NCBI GenBank assembly: GCA_013823135.1
Contig: PNLP01000006.1
Coordinates: 1-64,000 of the forward strand
Direction: 5' to 3'
DNA from: Planctomycetaceae bacterium
Lineage (GTDB): Bacteria > Planctomycetota > Planctomycetia > Gemmatales > Gemmataceae
DNA length: 64,000 nt
Within the stretch, counting starts at the first letter, position 1. Every line of letters begins with the position of its first letter. The translations under genes and the position numbers were made by a program. Shown piece after piece: positions 45,313 through 54,450 of this stretch. A model generated the notes under the pieces. The model was not told the origin of the DNA. It did not search any database and saw nothing but the letters and a program-made list of their open reading frames with translations.

Positions 45313-46329
45313 TTATCGCTTCGGTGCGGCGGTCGATTTGCCGGCCTTCAGTTCCGCCAGCAACGGGCGGATGTTCTCGCTGGGCAGAATCCACGTTTCG
45401 ACGCGACCCGCACGAGCGATGTTCACGCCGAGTACCTTACCGTCAAGGTCCACAACTGGACCGCCACAATCGCGTGGCTCAACGACCATATCCGTCTGGA
45501 GCACTGCGGGGAAGCCCGTGCGACGACCAGAGAGTGCTCCACCCATCGCGTTCTGGATATCGCCACGGCTCGGCTGGAGTTGGCCTGTCAGAGTTGCCTT
45601 GAACTCCTTCTCCTCGCCTTCACGCAGTACCTTCAATTTCACCGTGTCGCCAGGACGGAGGTTCTCCAAGTAAGCACGCAAGGTTTCCTGTCCAGGAATC
45701 GTCTTGCCATCCAGTTCAACGATGATGTCGTTCTTCTTCAGGCCCGCCTTGCCCGCTCCGCCCTTGGCTTCGAGGCTCTCGATCTTTGCCCCGACAACCT
45801 TGCCGTCCTTGTCCTTCTCGTCCACTGGCATGATGCCCAGGAAGCCACGATTCGCATTGACGATCATATCGTCAGGGAACGTGAGTGGTCGGGTGCCGTG
45901 GCTCACGATGCCGACAGCAATTGCATCGCTTTGTGGGCCGGCGCTTGCGAGCCAGTTCCCGATCGGGACCTTCTTGGTGTCGGCGAACGTGACCGGCGTG
46001 AGATCCTTCACGTCGATCTTGATCATCGCGAGGTCGGTGGGAACATGGGTTGCCAGAGCCTTGGCTTCATACTCCGTACCATCGGGCAAACGGACCGACA
46101 ATGCACCGCGGAGTTCGCTCGCCTTGGTGATGATGTAGCCGTCGGCGAACACGATCGTTCCGAGGGCGATGTCCTTGTCGTCGCCCCGAATGCGGACCGT
46201 GGAATCGTTCGCCTTCGCAACGACCGATTTGAACGGGGCACGAAGCTTGGGGTTCGTCGAGATTTGGGCTGAGGCCGGGGAAGCCAAGGAGGCCAGGACC
46301 AGGGCGGCAGCCAGCGAGCGAACAGTCAT
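45313..46329 (-). CDS. secreted S1/HtrA-like pseudo-protease with PDZ domain inserted in the protease fold
   Basis: 338 residues, signal peptide cleaved after ASAQ or nearby. The trypsin-like N-terminal half runs to GIVSHG (about residue 150): TKASEL replaces TNAHVV so the His is Ser71, while Asp99 in TDLAMIKI is kept. A PDZ domain (about 155-250, FLGIMPVDEKD, GAGKAGLKKNDIIVELDG) comes next. Only after it does the C-terminal protease strand pair appear, LQTDMVVEPRDCGGPVVDLDGKVLGV, with Cys288 where Ser is expected. So the PDZ interrupts the protease, and two of three catalytic residues are gone. It probably binds rather than cuts substrates. The active relative lies directly upstream. Confidence 0.85.
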   Translation of the reverse strand: MTVRSLAAALVLASLASPASAQISTNPKLRAPFKSVVAKANDSTVRIRGDDKDIALGTIVFADGYIITKASELRGALSVRLPDGTEYEAKALATHVPTDLAMIKIDVKDLTPVTFADTKKVPIGNWLASAGPQSDAIAVGIVSHGTRPLTFPDDMIVNANRGFLGIMPVDEKDKDGKVVGAKIESLEAKGGAGKAGLKKNDIIVELDGKTIPGQETLRAYLENLRPGDTVKLKVLREGEEKEFKATLTGQLQPSRGDIQNAMGGALSGRRTGFPAVLQTDMVVEPRDCGGPVVDLDGKVLGVNIARAGRVETWILPSENIRPLLAELKAGKSTAAPKR

Positions 46330-46411
46330 CGGTCGAGACTCCGGTTAATGTGTCGGTTGGGATGAGTCAGGTGGCCCGCATGGGGGGAGGAGAGATTGGA
46401 CAGCGTTGGGA

Positions 46412-46429
46412 GCGGGGTCGCAGCCCCGC
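46412..46429 (-). repeat. GC-rich hairpin upstream of the pseudo-protease
   Basis: GCGGGG (46412-46417) pairs with CCCCGC (46424-46429), one of two consecutive hairpins in the 141-base gap between the proteases. It resembles the CCGGGGTC stem of the element at 38882. Confidence 0.45.
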
Positions 46430-46439
46430 CCAATCGACC

Positions 46440-46461
46440 ACCGGGCAAGGACGTGCCCGGT
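46440..46461 (-). terminator. hairpin terminator after the active protease gene
   Basis: ACCGGGCA (46440-46447) pairs perfectly with TGCCCGGT (46454-46461), nine bases beyond the stop at 46471. No T tract. Confidence 0.6.
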
Positions 46462-46470
46462 TTGTCTTGT

Positions 46471-47550
46471 TCAGGTTCCCCTCTTGCCGAGGGTGATCGA
46501 AAGATTGAGCACTTCTGTCCCACGGCGAACTGCCAGCTTCACAACCTCACCAGGCTTCTTATCCTTGATGAGTTCGCGGAACTTCTTGACCGACTTCACT
46601 TGCTCGCCATTGAATTTGGTGATGGTATCGCCGGCTTTCAAGCCCGCTTTCGCGGCTGGTCCCTCGTCGTCCACCTCGCTAACCCAGGCATCGTCATTCT
46701 CATCTTCGGGGAAGACCACCCCGACCACAGCTGCGGGTGGCTTGGGCTGCCGGCCGATCACCTCACCGGCGACGAGCTTATCCCACTCCAATTTGAACTT
46801 GTCGGATGGAACGTGAACATTCGTTGCGAGCGAGAGCCCAATCCGGCTGTGGATACCGATGACATTGCCATCGAGGTCGTAGAGCGGGCCACCTGAGTCA
46901 CCGCCCACCAGCGTACAGTTCGACACGAGGAAGCCGCCTGCCGTGTGGATCTTGTGCTTCTCAGGCGGTTCCATCTGACCAAGTCGAGCAACTGGAGCCC
47001 GACCGGACTTGGGTCCGCCGGGATGCCCGAGGGAAACGACCCACTGTCCCGACTTCAGGTCGGCTGATTTCGACATTGGGATGAAGGGCCACTTTCCGTC
47101 TTTCGGTCCTTTATCGGTGATCTTGACCATCCCACTGTCAGCGCGGTCGTTAATCCCCAGCGTCTTCCCCTTCACTCGTTTGCCATCGTGGAGGATGATC
47201 GTGCAATCCTTATTTGGCTCATAGCCTGAACCCTTGTCCCCAAACTTCGGTTCGCCGGCGATGACGTGCGCGGCAGTCAGCACAAGGCCATCCTCACTGA
47301 CGATGACACCACTCCCCGCACCGAAGCCAATGGTGATTGCGACAGTGCAGGGGGTACATTTATCGACGACTGATTTGACACGCGCCTGGAGGGCTTTCAA
47401 CTCGTCCAGATCTTCTGGAGGAGCTGTCCTCTTGGTGTCCCACTTGATATCGGCCTTGGTATCGGCTGCCCGGTTGGGTGACGAGGCAACCAAAATGGCC
47501 AAGCAGGCACTTAAACCGGCGATGAGCCGGCTGAACTGTCGCGTTTTCAT
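46471..47550 (-). CDS. secreted trypsin-like serine protease with C-terminal PDZ domain (HtrA/DegP-like)
   Basis: 359 residues with a signal peptide (ACLAILVASSPNRAA). The complete triad is visible: His95 in LVLTAAHV, Asp138 in RADSGMVKI and Ser219 in GGDSGGPLYDLDG. One PDZ domain closes the protein (GPAAKAGLKAGDTITKFNGEQV). The layout is that of periplasmic quality-control proteases, though the region between His and Asp is longer than usual. It is 141 bases upstream of the pseudo-protease gene on the same strand; the two may act together on the same envelope substrates. Confidence 0.93.
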   Translation of the reverse strand: MKTRQFSRLIAGLSACLAILVASSPNRAADTKADIKWDTKRTAPPEDLDELKALQARVKSVVDKCTPCTVAITIGFGAGSGVIVSEDGLVLTAAHVIAGEPKFGDKGSGYEPNKDCTIILHDGKRVKGKTLGINDRADSGMVKITDKGPKDGKWPFIPMSKSADLKSGQWVVSLGHPGGPKSGRAPVARLGQMEPPEKHKIHTAGGFLVSNCTLVGGDSGGPLYDLDGNVIGIHSRIGLSLATNVHVPSDKFKLEWDKLVAGEVIGRQPKPPAAVVGVVFPEDENDDAWVSEVDDEGPAAKAGLKAGDTITKFNGEQVKSVKKFRELIKDKKPGEVVKLAVRRGTEVLNLSITLGKRGT

Positions 47551-47880
47551 GGGAGCAACTCCGGCTCTCGCGAATGTGTAGCTCTGATTAAGAATACCTT
47601 ACGCTGCGAGACGGTTCTACCAATCTCTCGCGTTACTCACAATTTCTTCGACCCGCGAACCGGACGTAAGGTTTCAATTCCATTCTTCGCGCGGAAACTG
47701 TCGAGTTTCTAGCACATGGACGAATTAAGTAAGAGAAATCAACCAAGAAAGGCATTTGCAGTTTGACGTGAAGGCGGGATTTGACGGTGATCGACGAACG
47801 AAGCCTACCCACGCAGATGGGTAACAGATCCCAAGGGTTCCCGAGGCAAACACGCCTGGGAACCCGCAGGAGTTCGCAGA
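47551..47880. other. 330-base gap between minus-strand genes
   Basis: No gene seen. It holds the promoter side of the serine protease (AT-rich around 47580-47660), a small GAAACT-GTCG-AGTTTC dyad (47694-47709), a TACCCA/TGGGTA dyad (47806-47823), and the terminator of the sugar-phosphate isomerase. Confidence 0.4.
47835..47865 (-). terminator. hairpin after the sugar-phosphate isomerase gene
   Basis: GGGTTCCC and AGGC (one base bulge between) pair with GCCT and GGGAACCC. It lies 16 bases beyond the minus-strand stop at 47881. Confidence 0.6.
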
Positions 47881-48642
47881 TTACACCAGGGATTCGAGAA
47901 GATATTTCAGTTTCCGAACTTCTGGTTCGATCGGGAATGGGCTATCCGCGACGTCACGGATGTCCACCGACAGAGCGCGGTCGTAGCGGCACTTCTCCAA
48001 CTGAGTAATCACGCGCCCGTATTCGATCAATCCCTGGCCGATTCGGACCTGGAACTGATCCGGGGTAGCCCCCGTGTCGCGAAGCCGGATGTGTCGGACG
48101 AGCGGGAACAGTGCGTCGTGGTTGACGGCTCCATGCGGGCCAACCTGATAATGGCTCGGATCGAGGGTGAGGAACAACCCAGGAACCCGCCGACAAAGTT
48201 CAGCAGCCCCTTGCGGGTCGGCAGTAATCGTTGCGGAGTGGGTTTCAACTGTAAGGATGACCCCCTCGGACGCCGCAACCTTCAGCCACTCACGAAGACG
48301 TTCGACCTCGGCATCGAAATCGGTGCCCGCAGTTGCCGCAGGCACCGAGAGCACGGGTGTAGCCGAGACCCGGGCAAGTCGCGAAACCGCGCGAAGTTGT
48401 AAGCGTGCCTCTTGTGGGGCAGCATCTCCGGTGTCCAACTGAATTGCAGCCAGCGGCAAGTTCGCCGCCTTCAGGACCTGCGCCGCTCGGCCAGGGTCGG
48501 CGGTGACCTCTGCCGGAGTCAGGTGCGGTCCCACTGAGTGGATCGCGAGATCCGCCTTCGCGAAGCGCATCTCACGGATTGTCCGCAGAGCGTCTTCGAG
48601 CGAGAGTTTGCTGAAGCTGAGTGTTGAACACGCGACATACAC
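47881..48642 (-). CDS. sugar phosphate isomerase/epimerase-like TIM-barrel protein
   Basis: About 253 residues of xylose-isomerase-like TIM barrel: YVACSTLSFSKLSLEDALRTIREM start, the ligand strand VILTVETHSATITADPQGA, LTLDPSHYQVG, and HIRLRDTG. Metal ligands (Glu, Asp, His, His) appear in order. GTG at 48642 is chosen because it sits behind GGGGGG and homology begins there; the frame stays open further upstream but reads unlike protein. The substrate is unknown. Stands alone. Confidence 0.85.
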   Translation of the reverse strand: MYVACSTLSFSKLSLEDALRTIREMRFAKADLAIHSVGPHLTPAEVTADPGRAAQVLKAANLPLAAIQLDTGDAAPQEARLQLRAVSRLARVSATPVLSVPAATAGTDFDAEVERLREWLKVAASEGVILTVETHSATITADPQGAAELCRRVPGLFLTLDPSHYQVGPHGAVNHDALFPLVRHIRLRDTGATPDQFQVRIGQGLIEYGRVITQLEKCRYDRALSVDIRDVADSPFPIEPEVRKLKYLLESLV

Positions 48643-48966
48643 GGTGTGGCCCCCCGCATTCCGTGAGAAGAAACCGCCGGTTCGATCCAGTGATCTCGTC
48701 TCGTGCCGCACGCTGGCGTGCGAATTCCCGACCGCACAACTCCCGACCCCCGCCGAGTGCAGTGCGTCCCCCATCGAGATGGCGGGCAATAACCAGACTC
48801 CAGTCGAAATGCAAGGAAAATGTACACGAAAAAACTGAAGCGACCGGACTGTGATCCTGGGAAAGCTGGGGTAGATTCTGGCTTCTGATCCACAGCAAAT
48901 CATCTCTTCCACGCGATCCCAGAAGACGCTAATACCCCGTTGCACCCACCTCACCGGGGACTATCG

Positions 48967-49314
48967 ATGTCGTTGCCGACCGCCCAGTGGACCGTAGCCC
49001 TCGACCGAATGACAGAGACGATAAACCGCAATCTCGTGGAACTGGACCGACACCGAACCGAATGGGCAACCGTCACCGATTCGCCTGCGACTGTGACGCC
49101 GCCCGACATGCTGCTGGCCTGGCTTGAACGCCGACTCGGGCAGTGGGATGCCCGGCTAACTGCGTCCGCAGAACTTGCCGCAACCGTGGAGAAACAACTC
49201 TCCGAGCGTGAGGCGACGGTTGCCCGCTGGCAGGAGACATTTGGACGCTGGAGGGAACTCGTAGAACAGGGATTGAACCCGGCTCCCATGCCGGCCAGTG
49301 ACGTTCCGGAGTGA
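48967..49314 (+). CDS. small helical protein of unknown function
   Basis: About 115 residues, nearly all helical and probably coiled coil (MTETINRNLVELDRHRTEW, ASAELAATVEKQLSEREATVARWQETFGRW). GGGGA lies seven bases before the ATG at 48967. Its stop is four bases before the ispD start, so the two are probably co-translated. No family is recognised; no catalytic motif is seen. Confidence 0.7.
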   Translation: MSLPTAQWTVALDRMTETINRNLVELDRHRTEWATVTDSPATVTPPDMLLAWLERRLGQWDARLTASAELAATVEKQLSEREATVARWQETFGRWRELVEQGLNPAPMPASDVPE

Positions 49315-49318
49315 GGTC

Positions 49319-50071
49319 ATGTCCGACCAGTTCGCGGTCATCATCCCGGCTGCGGGAAAGTCCTCGCGGTTCGGAGGCATTGAGAAAAAGCCATTCACCT
49401 CGCTTGATGGGCGACCGGTGTGGCTCCGTTCGGCCGAGTTGTTCTGGTCACGAGACGATGTGTCGAAGGTGTATGTCGTGATCGCTCCGGAAGACCGCGA
49501 TGACTTCCGCACTCGCTTCGGGCACCTCCTCGTCTTCGTGAACGTCGAACTTGTCGATGGCGGAACAGAGCGTTTTGAGTCCGTCGCGAACGCCTTGAAA
49601 CGCGTTCCGGAGAGTGTCGCGTTCGTTGCTGTTCACGACGCAGTTCGCCCGCTCGTTACCACCCCCTACATCGACAGCGTGTTTGCTGCGGCCCAGAAGC
49701 ACGGTGCTGTTGTGCCGGGGATTCCCGTCGCGGACACGCTCAAGCATGTCGAGCCAGAGACGAACAAGATTGTGGGAACGCCATCTCGCGCGGGGTTGTG
49801 GCAAGCCCAGACGCCACAGGTGTTCCGCCGGGACTGGCTTGCCGAAGGGTACGCGAAACGAACTGAGCTACCTGGCCCCATCACCGACGATGCCCAACTG
49901 ATTGAGGCGCTGGGCCACCCAGTGTTCGTGGTGCCCGGATCATCGACCAATTTCAAGATTACGACACGGGAAGATCTCGAACTCGCCGATGCGGTCTTGA
50001 AAGCCCGGACGGCTCGTAAGCCCGAACCTCGGGTGTCGGCCGGGCCATTTGACGACGAGGCGAAGTGGTAG
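49319..50071 (+). CDS. ispD: 2-C-methyl-D-erythritol 4-phosphate cytidylyltransferase
   Basis: 250 residues, IspD of the non-mevalonate isoprenoid pathway, using CTP. Motifs: FAVIIPAAGKSSRFGG (nucleotide loop), KPFTSLDGRPV, VAVHDAVRPLVT (metal Asp), VAVHDAVRP then QTPQVFRRDWL and ITDDAQLIEALGH. ATG at 49319 is chosen for MSDQFAVIIP; an earlier ATG in the frame would overlap the preceding gene. Preceded by the small coiled-coil gene and convergent with the UAP-type gene. Confidence 0.95.
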   Translation: MSDQFAVIIPAAGKSSRFGGIEKKPFTSLDGRPVWLRSAELFWSRDDVSKVYVVIAPEDRDDFRTRFGHLLVFVNVELVDGGTERFESVANALKRVPESVAFVAVHDAVRPLVTTPYIDSVFAAAQKHGAVVPGIPVADTLKHVEPETNKIVGTPSRAGLWQAQTPQVFRRDWLAEGYAKRTELPGPITDDAQLIEALGHPVFVVPGSSTNFKITTREDLELADAVLKARTARKPEPRVSAGPFDDEAKW

Positions 50072-50084
50072 AGCCGATCGAGTT

Positions 50085-51458
50085 TCAACGCAACAAGGTT
50101 GGACCGGTTACGGTGAACCCGCTGGGCAGCTTGCGTTTTAGTTCGGCCTCATCGAGCGCGAACAGTGGGGAGATCTCGACAGTGTGGCCGTGGGTTGGAA
50201 CACCCGCTCTCTCAAGCCAACCGGAGTGAAGTGCACTCTGCGCCGCCCGCACGGTCTCGGGAGAGTCGGCCCCGCTCCCATTCTTGAGCGGCGAGAACTC
50301 TTCGGCCCGCGACGTTTCAACTGCCAGCCAGCGTTCCGCGAGGGGCAAGGCATCGAAGATGAAACGCTCGAACTTCAAGCCGTTGAGCTCGCTGCTCGGT
50401 GTAACCGTAACACCTGCCTCTGGGTCGAAATGCGAGATGGCTTTCCGAGCGATGTGGTAGGGCAATCCGTCGCCAGACGTGATTTGTTCGAGGAAATTGA
50501 CTGCAAACAGGTGGATCGCAGGGTTCCCGGCACGGAACCGAAGTTCGCCGGTTGATTCACGCACTTCGGACAGTTCTCTGGGCAAGTCGCTGTACTCGAT
50601 CATCCCACATTTACCGTCGATCAAAGCGAACACCCCAACCTTTTCCTCAGGGCGTTCCTTGAACACGACCTTGGAAGACGCCTCTGACTGTGTCGAGATG
50701 TGTCTGCCGATGAATCCCGGGTCGCACAGTTTCAGCAGTGGGTTATCGACCTGGAAATAGTAGATGTGCTTCACACCGCGTGTGTGGAGTTCCCGGAATA
50801 TGCAGCGTTCCGCCAGTGCAGTGATCGTGCCTCCGTGGCCATTCGGGCTGAGTGCCAGCGTGCCGTAATCGTCGAGGAGCAACCGGCCTGTGTAGGCACA
50901 CACCGCAGGCATGGTCCCCTGTTCAAAGAAGATCACGTCAGACTCGGGCAGCCCGAAGAATTGGTTTTCGCGGAAGTAGTCGCGGGTTTCGGTGTCGGTC
51001 GCCGGGCTGGTCATCACGAGGAATAGGACCGGCTTGCCGTACCGCCGTGAGGTCGCGAGTAACTTCTCGGCGTGAATCTGGAACAGTGATGCCCCGGAGA
51101 CAGGACCAACAGGAAACATCCCCTTGGGCTTATCGAAACCGAGTCGGCTACCTTGACCGCCCGCGACAATCAGTGCCGCGACCTCGCCCCGCCGAAGTGC
51201 CTCTTCGCCCAGGCTCCGTTCGTTTGCAGTGGCCTCACCCGAAGCAACCGAGAGCGGAGCGATCACCTGGGATTTTGGCGGAGGCTCTACCACCTTCGCT
51301 TTGGCGATGAGTTCATCGAGTTCGCGAAAGTTGAGCGTGGATAGTTGCGTAACAAGGTTTGTGCGCTGGATCACGCTAAGTTCGTTCCACCCGTACAGGA
51401 CGTGCTCTTGCCCGTGGGCTTTGAGCCGCTTCTGAAGGTCCGTTGGGATCTCGGTCAT
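50085..51458 (-). CDS. UDP-sugar pyrophosphorylase of the UAP/UGP (eukaryotic-like) family
   Basis: 457 residues. The uridine-binding motif AALIVAGGQGSRLGFDKPKGMFPVG, with FFEQGTMPAV and NGHGG, marks the UDP-GlcNAc/UDP-GalNAc pyrophosphorylase (AGX/UAP1) group rather than bacterial GlmU or GalU. It probably makes UDP-N-acetylhexosamine or UDP-glucose from UTP and the sugar-1-phosphate. The lipid A gene lpxB elsewhere in the window uses UDP-GlcNAc-derived substrate, but no direct operon link exists. Confidence 0.92.
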   Translation of the reverse strand: MTEIPTDLQKRLKAHGQEHVLYGWNELSVIQRTNLVTQLSTLNFRELDELIAKAKVVEPPPKSQVIAPLSVASGEATANERSLGEEALRRGEVAALIVAGGQGSRLGFDKPKGMFPVGPVSGASLFQIHAEKLLATSRRYGKPVLFLVMTSPATDTETRDYFRENQFFGLPESDVIFFEQGTMPAVCAYTGRLLLDDYGTLALSPNGHGGTITALAERCIFRELHTRGVKHIYYFQVDNPLLKLCDPGFIGRHISTQSEASSKVVFKERPEEKVGVFALIDGKCGMIEYSDLPRELSEVRESTGELRFRAGNPAIHLFAVNFLEQITSGDGLPYHIARKAISHFDPEAGVTVTPSSELNGLKFERFIFDALPLAERWLAVETSRAEEFSPLKNGSGADSPETVRAAQSALHSGWLERAGVPTHGHTVEISPLFALDEAELKRKLPSGFTVTGPTLLR

Positions 51459-51476
51459 GGATTTCCCTGGGCTCCA

Positions 51477-52274
51477 TCAGAACTGAAAACTCAACCCATC
51501 GTGCGCAGGTGCGACATTGGGAGGGAGCATTTTGATCAGCCAATCGTAATCCATGGTGTGCGACATATGCGTGAGGTAAGCCTGCCGGGGCTTCACCCGA
51601 TCGATGGCCGCCAGCGCCTGTTCGAGGCAGAAGTGCGATGGGTGCGGCTTCTCGGGCCGCAGCGCATCGATGACGAACACATCGACGCCTTCGAGCAACG
51701 GCCAGCTACTTTCGGGGATCATACTCACGTCGGTGCAGTATGCCACATCGCCGATCCGGAAGCCCAGGCAGTTGAACCGACCGTGCATCATGGGGATTGG
51801 CGTGACCCGTTCTCCGAGCGCTTCAAAGGGGGCTGTGGCGATCCGCCGGAATTCGAGCTGTGGCAACATGCCCGCCGGTAGGTGTTCGGTGCCGGGGTGG
51901 AAGACGTAGGCAAACGCTTGCCGGATGATCTCTTCAGTTTCATCCGTGCAATAGATCGGCAGCGAGCCTTTGAGTGTGATTGGAAAGAGCCTCAGGTCGT
52001 CTAGGCCGAAAAGGTGATCGACGTGGTAGTGCGTGTAAAGCACCGCGTGGACGAGTTTCACGTTTTCGCGGAGCAACTGGAGCCGCATTTCCGGGGTCGT
52101 GTCGATCAGAATATTCCCCCGCGGCGTGCCGATGAGCACGGAGCATCGGTAACGGTTGTTGCGGGGGTTGGGCGACTGGCAGACGGTGCAATCGCACCCG
52201 ATCATCGGCACTCCAACGGAGGTACCGGTTCCGAGAAATGTGAACGTCCGAGTTGCGGGGGGTGTATCACTCAC
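51477..52274 (-). CDS. metallo-beta-lactamase-fold hydrolase (PhnP-like)
   Basis: 265 residues. FLGTGTSVGVPMIGCDCTVCQSPNPRNNR carries the PhnP-type N-terminal cysteines. The metal motif THYHVDH and a distal His in LTHMSHTMDYDW complete the dinuclear site. PhnP-type enzymes are cyclic phosphodiesterases, but no phosphonate (phn) genes are nearby, so the substrate is not known. It lies 18 bases beyond the start of the UAP-type gene, on the same strand, so both may be one transcript. Confidence 0.9.
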   Translation of the reverse strand: MSDTPPATRTFTFLGTGTSVGVPMIGCDCTVCQSPNPRNNRYRCSVLIGTPRGNILIDTTPEMRLQLLRENVKLVHAVLYTHYHVDHLFGLDDLRLFPITLKGSLPIYCTDETEEIIRQAFAYVFHPGTEHLPAGMLPQLEFRRIATAPFEALGERVTPIPMMHGRFNCLGFRIGDVAYCTDVSMIPESSWPLLEGVDVFVIDALRPEKPHPSHFCLEQALAAIDRVKPRQAYLTHMSHTMDYDWLIKMLPPNVAPAHDGLSFQF

Positions 52275-52338
52275 CGGGGTATTTCACACACCCGGTGAGC
52301 GAGTGACAAGGGCAATCACGAGGCTTCAGCGAACGCGG

Positions 52339-53937
52339 TTAGTGTCCCGCAGTTGCTGGCTTGCTCCCGTCCAGAGAAACAGGAGCGTAGCCGCCCTTCG
52401 ACTTGAAGTACAGCAATAGCAACAGATACGCGACCAACATGCCAACAGGGAAGAGGGCTACCGTCTTCAGAGCCCCCTTCTTCGCGGCTTCACGCACCTT
52501 GGTGACGGTTTCCTTGTCTTCCGCGGAAAGCTCCTTCACCTTCGCCTCGTCAATCGCACGGTATGAGCCGAAGACGCTGGGCTTCAACTCACCTGCGATC
52601 TTGGCGTGCAGGGCGGGGTTCTTGTCGGCAAGTTCGTTATCGATCTGTTTGTCCTGAACGTTGCCAAGCAGCGGGCTTCCCAGGATACCCACGGCGAGCA
52701 TCCCCAACCCGCTGATCGTGTTGAGCGTGAGGGCACCACCCTTGGGGAATTGTTCTGCCACGACCCCGAGCATCGTCGGCCAGAAAAACGTCTTGCCGAA
52801 CGCGTACAGGGTCGCTGCTGCCAGAATCATGACACCCGTTGCCATCGAGAGACTGAAAAGCCCGGCGATGGCGAGGGCCGAACTGAGGGCGAGCAATCCG
52901 AGTGGCGAGAGCTTGTGGATGATCGGACCAGCACAGAATCGGAGCACCATCATGATGAACGACGTGTAAATCAGAACCGACACGCCGGGCAAGCCAAGCC
53001 CCTTCATTTCCGGGGTCATAAGGTCACCAATCCACGAGTCCGTACCAAGCTCGGTGATCGCCAAAGGCATCATGATGAGCATCAGGAACACGAAGATAGG
53101 GCGACCTAACGACATCGTGTAGAGTCCGAAGACGAGGCTCAACACGCCCGAGATACCAAACTTTACGAGCATCGATTGCGTGAAGTCGATTGGACCGGCC
53201 TTGAAGGCGAGTTCCTCGGAGCCGACCTTCACGCCGAACTTTTCCGCCACGTTCGAGAGTTCGAACACGATCAGTGTGCTGACCAGGAACGCCCCAAAGA
53301 AACCGACTTCCTTGAGCATGTCGCGGAACGACACGCCAGCCGTGACTCGTTCGTTCACGGGGAACTTGCAGGTGAGGAGCAACGCACCGTATGCCATCAC
53401 TGGAATACCCACCAGCGCGACCTTATAGCGCCAGTCGGTCGATTCGCCGAGGGCCAGCGCTAGAATGCCGCCGAGGACCAGACCGCCCGGCCAGCCCGCG
53501 TGGAGGATGTTCAGCCACTTTGTCTTGTCTTTGCTGAACATCGTGGCGACGACAGGGTTAATCACGGCCTCGACCGTGCCGTTGCCAAGCGCACCGATGA
53601 AACTGCCCAGGTACAGAATCCAGTAGCCGTTCGCGCCGCCCGCGACGAGGCTCGGTGCCGCGATGACGATCACGATGAACAGGGCGTGACACACGAAGGC
53701 AAATGCGAGTGCAACGCCATACCCGATTCGGTCGATGATGAGGCTGAACAGCACGATGCTGATGGCGAATGGCCAGAGCCCCACGCCGAAGATCTCGCCT
53801 TTTTGCGTCTCGCTCAGGCCGAACTGCTTGGCCCAATCGTCCATAATGGTGGCACGGACGATAAAGCCAAACGAGGTGGCGATTAGAGAGATGAAGCACG
53901 TCCAGAAGAGCTTCATGTCTCGGGTGCCAGTATCCAT
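52339..53937 (-). CDS. MFS transporter
   Basis: About 532 residues starting at MDTGTRDMKLFW (ATG 53937, GGAG eleven bases upstream). Twelve or more hydrophobic helices are visible (LFWTCFISLIATSFGFIV, ALAFAFVCHALFIVIVI, WILYLGSFIGALGNGTVEAVI, NILHAGWPGGLVLGGILAL). A charged insert of about 80 residues comes before the last helix (KQIDNELADKNPALHAKIAGEL). The general family is clear. The substrate is not; sugar transport is only a guess from overall look. Confidence 0.88.
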   Translation of the reverse strand: MDTGTRDMKLFWTCFISLIATSFGFIVRATIMDDWAKQFGLSETQKGEIFGVGLWPFAISIVLFSLIIDRIGYGVALAFAFVCHALFIVIVIAAPSLVAGGANGYWILYLGSFIGALGNGTVEAVINPVVATMFSKDKTKWLNILHAGWPGGLVLGGILALALGESTDWRYKVALVGIPVMAYGALLLTCKFPVNERVTAGVSFRDMLKEVGFFGAFLVSTLIVFELSNVAEKFGVKVGSEELAFKAGPIDFTQSMLVKFGISGVLSLVFGLYTMSLGRPIFVFLMLIMMPLAITELGTDSWIGDLMTPEMKGLGLPGVSVLIYTSFIMMVLRFCAGPIIHKLSPLGLLALSSALAIAGLFSLSMATGVMILAAATLYAFGKTFFWPTMLGVVAEQFPKGGALTLNTISGLGMLAVGILGSPLLGNVQDKQIDNELADKNPALHAKIAGELKPSVFGSYRAIDEAKVKELSAEDKETVTKVREAAKKGALKTVALFPVGMLVAYLLLLLYFKSKGGYAPVSLDGSKPATAGH

Positions 53938-54189
53938 TGCGACGGCGCTCCGTGGGAGAGTGGGATCGTACGGCAGGTGTGGTTTGGGGGGATGATACCA
54001 GTCGGACTCACCAGTGACCACCACTTCCGCAAAAGCCTGGGCGCGAACATGACTGTATGAATCGGTCATGCGGATCGTAAGGCCGTATGCCCCCCAATTA
54101 CCCTGCCTACAGGGGGAATCTGTGGACTTCAGCAAACCGCCAAGCCGATGAGGAGACTATCGCGCAGGATGCGCTTGGAGGGCCGTGCC

Positions 54190-54393
54190 GTGACCCGCGA
54201 ACTGAACGTCCTGGCACTCATCAAAGGCAACGAACGCTACGTCTTCGTTTACGATGACGAAAGCAGCGACGTGCTCATCGACGAGATTCGCGACAAGGCT
54301 GCGGACCCGAATGTCCGCATCAACTGGTTCGACGCGGCAGTCCTCACGGAACGTATCCGCACGCAGCTCACAAGCCCTCAGGAAGAGTTTTGA
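54190..54393 (+). CDS. small conserved-looking protein, 67 residues
   Basis: GTG at 54190 is chosen for GGAGGG nine bases upstream; the frame before it reads as arginine-rich shadow. The protein VTRELNVLALIKGNERYVFVYDDESSDVLIDEIRDKAADPNVRINWFDAAVLTERIR looks like a compact alpha/beta domain. It ends 57 bases before the recombinase start. No family assigned. Confidence 0.75.
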   Translation: MTRELNVLALIKGNERYVFVYDDESSDVLIDEIRDKAADPNVRINWFDAAVLTERIRTQLTSPQEEF

Positions 54394-54450
54394 TGCGGTG
54401 CGGAATCGGATTGCGACAATCGGTGCAGAGACCCGCAGGCAATCCCGAGA

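Noticed and set aside
45259..46272. 337-codon plus-strand frame opposite the pseudo-protease
   Set aside because: Antisense of the protease-like gene; composition is not protein-like and the opposite strand has signal peptide and domain motifs.
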